Shown here: piece after piece, positions 4,688-8,887 of the stretch
How positions within the stretch are numbered: the first letter of the stretch is position 1
Layout of the letters: every line of letters begins with the position of its first letter
Assembly: GCA_964352225.1 (NCBI GenBank)
Contig: CAYGRM010000289.1
Span: 1-8,887, forward strand
Length of the DNA: 8,887 nt
Origin: CAJQQY01 sp964352225
GTDB lineage: Bacteria > Bacteroidota > Bacteroidia > Chitinophagales > Saprospiraceae
Direction of reading: 5' to 3'
Notes under the pieces: generated by a model
Databases searched by the model: none
What the model saw: only the letters and a program-made list of their open reading frames with translations
What the model was told of the DNA's origin: nothing
Program-made: the position numbers and the translations under genes

Positions 4688-7558
4688 TTACAAATCAACT
4701 AATACCCTCTCTTCTGTTTTCTCATCTTTTTGATAAGTATCCAACGCCTCGTAGATGACGTCATGAATCCGTCGACGAACTTGGTTTCGATATAACTTAG
4801 TATTCGCCTTGCTCGGATGAATCCGATTGGAAAGAAAAATAAAAATCAATTCATTTTCCGGATCAACCCAAACACAAGTTCCTGAGAAACCAGTATGCCC
4901 AAATGTTTTGTTGGAAGCTGATGAGGACAAAGAATTCGCTCCTCTCCTCCCCTTCACCACAAATCCAAGCCCTCGATGATTACCATATTTTGCAGTAGTA
5001 AACTGTTCAATCGTTTTCGGTTGGAGGTATCTTTGCTCGCCATAAGTTCCTCCATTGAGCATCATTTGAAACATAATTCCTAAATCATTTGCATTGGAAA
5101 AAAGTCCTGCACTCCCAGCTACGCCTCCAAGTAAACTAGCAGACTCATCATGTACATAACCTCGTAAAAGTTGTCCACGCCACCGCTCATCTTTTTCAGT
5201 TGGGACAATATGTTTTGGTTTAAACTTCTCCAAAGGACGATAAGCCGTACGTCTTAAATTAAGCGACTTGTAAAAATTATTTTCCAAATATTCATTCATC
5301 GGTTGCTTCATTTTTTCCTGCAAAACCCGCTGAATTAAATTGAAGTTAACGTCACTATATTTATATCGACCTCGTCTTTTTACTTTTAAGTGATCAATTT
5401 TAAACCAAATAGAATCAATCCATTTTTTATTAAAATACATATCATCTGCGATTTGAATCGAATACTCTTCATTTCCTTTTTTACAGAAAAACATATTACA
5501 ATCTTCAACAATCGAATCTTTATTATTATAATACCTCGCAATCGGCATATTCGCTTGCAGCCCTGAAGAATGTGTCAATAATTGCTTCATCGTAATCCGT
5601 CCAATGGTGGATTCCTTATCTAATTTCAAATGGGATTTCAACCGATCTGCTAATTTGAACTCCTTATTTTCAAACAATCCCATCGCTGCTAAAGTAGTGG
5701 CAGATACTTTAGTAATCGAAGCCAAATCATACAAATCTGATTTTTGAACAGCACTCTTTTTCTTGTAGGTATGATATCCGAATGCTTGATCATAAATTAC
5801 TTTTCCATTTTTGATGACCATGATTTGAGCTCCTGGAGTTGCTTTTTGGGAAATAGCAGCTTGAATAATAGCATCAATCCCAACTAGTTTTTCAGGAGAA
5901 ATTCCCACCTCTTCGGGAACAGTATATTTTAATCGAGTAATAGGAGTTTCGATAGATTTTCCATAGGTCAAAGTTGGAGTCAAATCAATTTGCAGTTTTC
6001 CTTTGGCAGACATTCCTCCAAATAAAAGTTGAGGAACTAACGACTCTGTAATTTTATTTTTTTCAAAAACTTGAATAATCGAAAGCGTCGTATCGAGGTA
6101 TTGCAAATTGAGAGGGTTACCAAAATTGACGACTGTCAATTTAGACGATTGAGACAATTCATTAATTGATTTCACAAAATCATGGTGCTGGAAAGTATCC
6201 AAATTTATATTATCTAAAATTAAAATGGGCGTGGAATGTTTGTGAAATACCGTCTTGATTGGTTGAATTTCGCCCGCTTCGTCTGGAGTATGATTGTAAT
6301 TTTTATAATTAGCATATTTAGAAAAATATTCTTTGAAAACGTCTAACTTTTCATTGCCGACATTGATGATTCTAAAATCTCGTTGGTAAGTTTTAGTGTA
6401 CGGAAGTAGCTTGTTATAATTTTGCGCCAAGGTGATCGAATGTTCAAAAAGTTGTCGAGCTTGATAACCAAAATATTCATTTTTTAAAACTGCGAGAGCA
6501 TCCTCTATTTTTAATTCCGTCGATGGTAAATCTAACCCTGCATAAATTTTTGCCAATAAAACTTTTCGAACTTTATCGTTAATCACTTTTTCAGCCATCA
6601 ATCCCGTCTTGACAAATTCCAACAAATAATCATAAACCACTTTCGCAGAATCTCGAACGATAAAAATATCTGCACCAGAATGAATCAATTCGTCAATAGT
6701 GGCTTCCTCTGAAACTTCCGCTACCATCAACCCATCAAACTCCATTTTCTCTGCTAGGTAATTTTTCAAAAAAAAGGATTGCAATTGATACAAACTATCC
6801 ATTGCAAATATTTTTTCATCAATTTTAAAACCTGAAATTCCAGCTTGCACAATTTCTTTTTGACGATAAAGGAGCGTATCCAAAACTCCAGTTGTATCAT
6901 TTTCCAATTGATAAAATTCTGAAAAAGAATTTCCCAAAGAGATTATATGCTCACTTTTTAGATTTTCCAACACTCGATTAGCACGCTCTAATTGTGTTGT
7001 TTGATCATTCTCAAAAATATGATTTGGGAAAAATTTATCATCGAAAAAAATTCGATTGGCGGAAGGAGAAATACAAAAATTGATACCTAGATTTTTACAT
7101 TGTTTAAGGTATAATTTTTCTAACTCTTTTTGAATAGTATCGTTTTGAACGGCACCAATACTTGGAGCTAAGGGAAACTTCACCGCATCAGAAAATTGGT
7201 TATTGAGTAAGACTACTTCTTGGGTTCCGATTAGCAAAGGAATTTTACTAATCGCTTTTAGAGAATCTAAAATTTGAATATATTCTATTATTTCTAAATC
7301 CTCCAAGATAACTCCACCCAAGGAACCACTCCTAACTAATTGAAAAACAGTCTCTTTTATATTTTCCTTTTTTAGATCTGTTTTCAAAACCATCAGCTGT
7401 CCAATTTTCTCTTCTAAGGTCATCAATCTTAAAACCGAATCTGCTTTAGTATGGTCAACATTTAGGAAAGGGGTATTTCGTACTACTCTATCTTCCTGCT
7501 GATGAAAGCAAGACGATAAAAAAGTGAGTGTAAATAGTATGAATAGTGCCCTTAGCAT
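4688..7558 (-). CDS. GH3-like / serine hydrolase (AmpC/AmiE-type) fusion lipoprotein with degenerate GH3 site
   Basis: A 956-residue two-part envelope protein. Residues 1-17 are a lipoprotein signal (FLSSC, lipidation at Cys17). Residues about 36-345 follow the GH3 barrel of NagZ-type beta-N-acetylglucosaminidases (MTLEEKIGQL at 46-55, KIPLLIGTQE at 105-114, FPLAPSIGAV at 128-137, LGINF at 157-161, SGADIFIV at 294-301), and 365-530 the GH3 C-terminal domain (SITLAQNYNKLLP, FGGMSAKGKLQIDL). Residues about 550-940 are a beta-lactamase-fold serine hydrolase with a full site: SITK (Ser614, Lys617), YSD (Tyr734) and HTG (888-890). In NagZ-AmiE-type proteins the first half removes GlcNAc and the second cleaves the MurNAc-L-Ala amide in peptidoglycan recycling. 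Here the GH3 KHFPGHGDT-type loop is replaced by ISLGNSFSEF (206-215) and the nucleophile Asp by Glu281, so only the hydrolase half looks active. Substrate is inferred. The ATG at 7558 gives the lipoprotein signal directly. The nearest upstream gene is 168 bp away. Confidence 0.9.
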   Translation of the reverse strand: MLRALFILFTLTFLSSCFHQQEDRVVRNTPFLNVDHTKADSVLRLMTLEEKIGQLMVLKTDLKKENIKETVFQLVRSGSLGGVILEDLEIIEYIQILDSLKAISKIPLLIGTQEVVLLNNQFSDAVKFPLAPSIGAVQNDTIQKELEKLYLKQCKNLGINFCISPSANRIFFDDKFFPNHIFENDQTTQLERANRVLENLKSEHIISLGNSFSEFYQLENDTTGVLDTLLYRQKEIVQAGISGFKIDEKIFAMDSLYQLQSFFLKNYLAEKMEFDGLMVAEVSEEATIDELIHSGADIFIVRDSAKVVYDYLLEFVKTGLMAEKVINDKVRKVLLAKIYAGLDLPSTELKIEDALAVLKNEYFGYQARQLFEHSITLAQNYNKLLPYTKTYQRDFRIINVGNEKLDVFKEYFSKYANYKNYNHTPDEAGEIQPIKTVFHKHSTPILILDNINLDTFQHHDFVKSINELSQSSKLTVVNFGNPLNLQYLDTTLSIIQVFEKNKITESLVPQLLFGGMSAKGKLQIDLTPTLTYGKSIETPITRLKYTVPEEVGISPEKLVGIDAIIQAAISQKATPGAQIMVIKNGKVIYDQAFGYHTYKKKSAVQKSDLYDLASITKVSATTLAAMGLFENKEFKLADRLKSHLKLDKESTIGRITMKQLLTHSSGLQANMPIARYYNNKDSIVEDCNMFFCKKGNEEYSIQIADDMYFNKKWIDSIWFKIDHLKVKRRGRYKYSDVNFNLIQRVLQEKMKQPMNEYLENNFYKSLNLRRTAYRPLEKFKPKHIVPTEKDERWRGQLLRGYVHDESASLLGGVAGSAGLFSNANDLGIMFQMMLNGGTYGEQRYLQPKTIEQFTTAKYGNHRGLGFVVKGRRGANSLSSSASNKTFGHTGFSGTCVWVDPENELIFIFLSNRIHPSKANTKLYRNQVRRRIHDVIYEALDTYQKDEKTEERVLVDL

Positions 7559-7726
7559 AATTATGCTGAGTTGAAAAATTTGAAAAATTGAGTTCGAAAT
7601 ATTGGTTGAAAATTGCCCTTTCTTGAGGTATTCTTAGAAGTCTGATCGGAATGATAGAAATTACTCTTTTTTATGCGTAAAATCAATGGTATTGTTTCGG
7701 TCAAATGATCTTTTCTAAGAAGTTGT

Positions 7727-8263
7727 TTAAGAATGTTCCTTCGTTTTTGCAAAAAGAATACAATCTAGATATTCTCCCCTTTTTAGAAACTTCTTTTTTA
7801 AATATCCTTCTTGTTCAAATCCAGCTTTTTCTAATACTTTTATCGAGGCTTGATTATTCGGAAATACACTTGCTTCCAAGCGCACTAGTCCACGTTCATT
7901 TAAACAGTAATCAGAAAAACTTTTCACCACTTTTGTCATTATACCATTTCCCCAAAACTCCTCGCCAATCCAATAACCAAAAACATCGAGATCAGGATTA
8001 CCAAATGCCGGTTTCCCCAACAAACCAATTGATCCTATCAAGTTACCTTCTTTATTTCGAATCACCCAATTCCAGACTTTGCCCGTCCTTTTTTCCTTCG
8101 CTTGAATCATTTTGAGGAACTCATCAGCATCTGATTCTCTGTAGGGAAAAGGTACCGTAAGTGTATTGTTAGAAATATCAGGATGGCTAATGTAACGAAT
8201 CAAATCTGCTTTGTCTTTTTTGAGAAAAGGTGTCAAGTTGATTTCATTGGTAACTTTTATCAT
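7727..8263 (-). CDS. RimJ/RimL-type GNAT acetyltransferase
   Basis: A 178-residue GNAT protein of the Acetyltransf_3 (RimJ/RimL) branch, unrelated in detail to the acetyltransferase at 3490-4050. The N-terminus reads INLTPFLKKDKADLIRYI (8-25), as usual where this branch recognises its substrate. A central strand WNWVIRNKEGNLIGSIGL (64-81) leads to the acetyl-CoA loop GYWIGEEFWGNGIMTKVV (96-113), with the W-G-N-G variant of the motif. Near the end come NNQASIKVLEKAGFEQEG (136-153) and KRGEYLDCILFA (161-172), both diagnostic for this group. RimJ and RimL acetylate the N-termini of ribosomal proteins S5 and L12, but many relatives act on other proteins or small molecules, so no gene symbol is given. 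It is cytoplasmic, lies 153 bp downstream of the glycosyltransferase gene on the same strand, and has its own candidate promoter at 8345-8374. Confidence 0.9.
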   Translation of the reverse strand: MIKVTNEINLTPFLKKDKADLIRYISHPDISNNTLTVPFPYRESDADEFLKMIQAKEKRTGKVWNWVIRNKEGNLIGSIGLLGKPAFGNPDLDVFGYWIGEEFWGNGIMTKVVKSFSDYCLNERGLVRLEASVFPNNQASIKVLEKAGFEQEGYLKKKFLKRGEYLDCILFAKTKEHS

Positions 8264-8344
8264 TATTGTTGGAGTTTTTTTTTGAAAAAATCGTACTCAG
8301 TCCAACAGTTAATTCTAAAAATTAGTTTCCGAAAAAGAAAGGAA

Positions 8345-8374
8345 GAAAGTTAATTTTTAGTCTCTAATTTTCAA
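8345..8374 (-). promoter_or_regulatory. Candidate Bacteroidota-type promoter for the RimJ/RimL-type acetyltransferase
   Basis: On the minus strand a TTG at 8374-8372 is followed after 19 bp by TAACTTTC at 8352-8345. The first is the core of the Bacteroidota -33 element; the second matches the -7 consensus TAnnTTTG at 7 of 8 positions. The spacing is normal for this promoter class. Initiation would fall near 8338, leaving a leader of about 75 nt before the ATG at 8263. It would let the acetyltransferase be expressed apart from the upstream glycosyltransferase, which agrees with the 153-bp gap. The region is AT-rich, so this is a motif-level prediction only. Confidence 0.4.
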
Positions 8375-8416
8375 GTTAAAAAATGAAGATATTTACTCAA
8401 GATTGGATATTCCCGT

Positions 8417-8887
8417 TCATCCCAAAAGCCGCTGATAAGTTTTAGCCAAAGTATCTTGCGATGCTCCGTATTTAAACATTTGAAAAACGACACTATTCGC
8501 TAGCATCACACGAAACCAACTTCGCTCTTCATATTTTCGCGCAGACACGATGACTTCTTTTGGGATAATTTTAAATTTATATTTTTTTCTAGCTCGTACC
8601 ATAAAATCGTATTCTTCCATGATTTTATAATCATGTCGATAACCTTCTAAATCATCAAAAACTTCTCTTGTGACAAATAAACTTTGATCACCACCTCGAC
8701 AATATAATTTATCAAACCGAGTCATGTATTCATTAAATCTTAAAATCTTTTTGTTCGAATTAAATTTAAAACGGTAGCATCCCATTGGAAAGCCTTCGTC
8801 AACGGCTTCCCGAATATCAGTCATAAAGCTTGCTGGAGGTAGGGTATCTGCATGGACAAAATATAATATTTCACCTGTTGAGTTTTT
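8417..8887 (-). CDS. Family 2 glycosyltransferase, TIGR04283-like, C-terminal 156 residues (5' end outside window)
   Basis: The open frame enters from the right edge and continues to a TGA at 8419-8417. An internal ATG at 8824 is not the start: the 21 codons upstream of it are open and read GEILYFVHADTLPPASF, the end of strand 4 of a GT-A fold with HAD in place of the usual DxD (residues 12-14 of the visible part). Downstream are RGGDQSLFVTREVFDDLEGY (64-83) and IMEEYDFMVRARKKYKFKII (89-108), which place the acidic catalytic-base region, then a C-terminal basic helix and KTYQRLLG. This layout matches the TIGR04283 group of GT2 enzymes, about 220-235 residues, so roughly 65-70% of the gene is here. 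The family transfers sugars from nucleotide-sugar donors; donor and acceptor for this group are not established. It has no membrane segment in the visible part and lies upstream of the acetyltransferase on the same strand. Confidence 0.85.
   Translation of the reverse strand, partial: KNSTGEILYFVHADTLPPASFMTDIREAVDEGFPMGCYRFKFNSNKKILRFNEYMTRFDKLYCRGGDQSLFVTREVFDDLEGYRHDYKIMEEYDFMVRARKKYKFKIIPKEVIVSARKYEERSWFRVMLANSVVFQMFKYGASQDTLAKTYQRLLG

Noticed and set aside
7571..7594. Direct repeat of TTGAAAAAT in the leader of the fusion lipoprotein gene
   Set aside because: Two short AT-rich copies only; expected by chance in such sequence.
7561..7752. Minus-strand open frame of 63 codons between the RimJ/RimL-type acetyltransferase and the fusion lipoprotein
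   Set aside because: It starts inside the 3' end of the acetyltransferase in another frame, is rich in Lys, Phe and Asn, and has no recognisable domain; it looks like a chance frame in AT-rich intergenic DNA.
7705..8115. Plus-strand open frame of 136 codons
   Set aside because: It lies antisense over the acetyltransferase gene, whose GNAT motifs are clear; the Ser/Pro/Leu-rich product has no domain.

Overview
The window reads as chromosomal DNA of an AT-rich member of the Bacteroidota. Several signs point there. Start codons are preceded by A-rich leaders rather than Shine-Dalgarno sequences. Promoter-like sites resemble the Bacteroidota TTTG / TAnnTTTG pattern. The gene content (a YfhO-type membrane protein, a GH3 plus serine-hydrolase fusion lipoprotein, a TIGR04283-type glycosyltransferase) and lipoprotein signals ending in SC also fit. 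The class cannot be fixed from this much sequence; Flavobacteriia and Saprospiria are both plausible.

Layout. Positions 1-1491 (minus) hold the N-terminal 497 residues of a polytopic YfhO-family membrane protein whose C-terminus lies beyond the left edge. It is transcribed divergently from a secreted glycerophosphodiester phosphodiesterase lipoprotein (1724-2662, plus). After a 281-bp gap with a long palindromic repeat comes a tight three-gene plus-strand cluster (2944-4569): a membrane-anchored TPR protein, a GNAT acetyltransferase and a DinB-fold protein, with gaps of only 9 and 3 bp. A second long palindromic repeat (4586-4668) separates this cluster from the convergent minus-strand genes.

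The right half is all minus strand. It holds a 956-residue lipoprotein (4688-7558) joining a glycoside-hydrolase-3-like half to an AmpC/AmiE-type serine hydrolase, a RimJ/RimL-type GNAT acetyltransferase (7727-8263), and the 3' part of a family 2 glycosyltransferase (8417-8887) that runs off the right edge. The 153-168 bp gaps between these three genes argue against one tight operon.

Functionally the region looks like housekeeping envelope and small-molecule genes rather than a mobile or defence island. Four products are membrane, lipoprotein or cell-surface related: YfhO, the phosphodiesterase, the TPR anchor protein and the GH3/serine hydrolase. I saw no transposase, phage gene, CRISPR, tRNA or rRNA. 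The two points most worth following are the apparent loss of the GH3 catalytic motifs in the fusion protein while its serine-hydrolase site is intact, and the two palindromic intergenic repeats, which differ in sequence but share an internal 9-10 nt period. No stretch above 300 bp lacks a gene.
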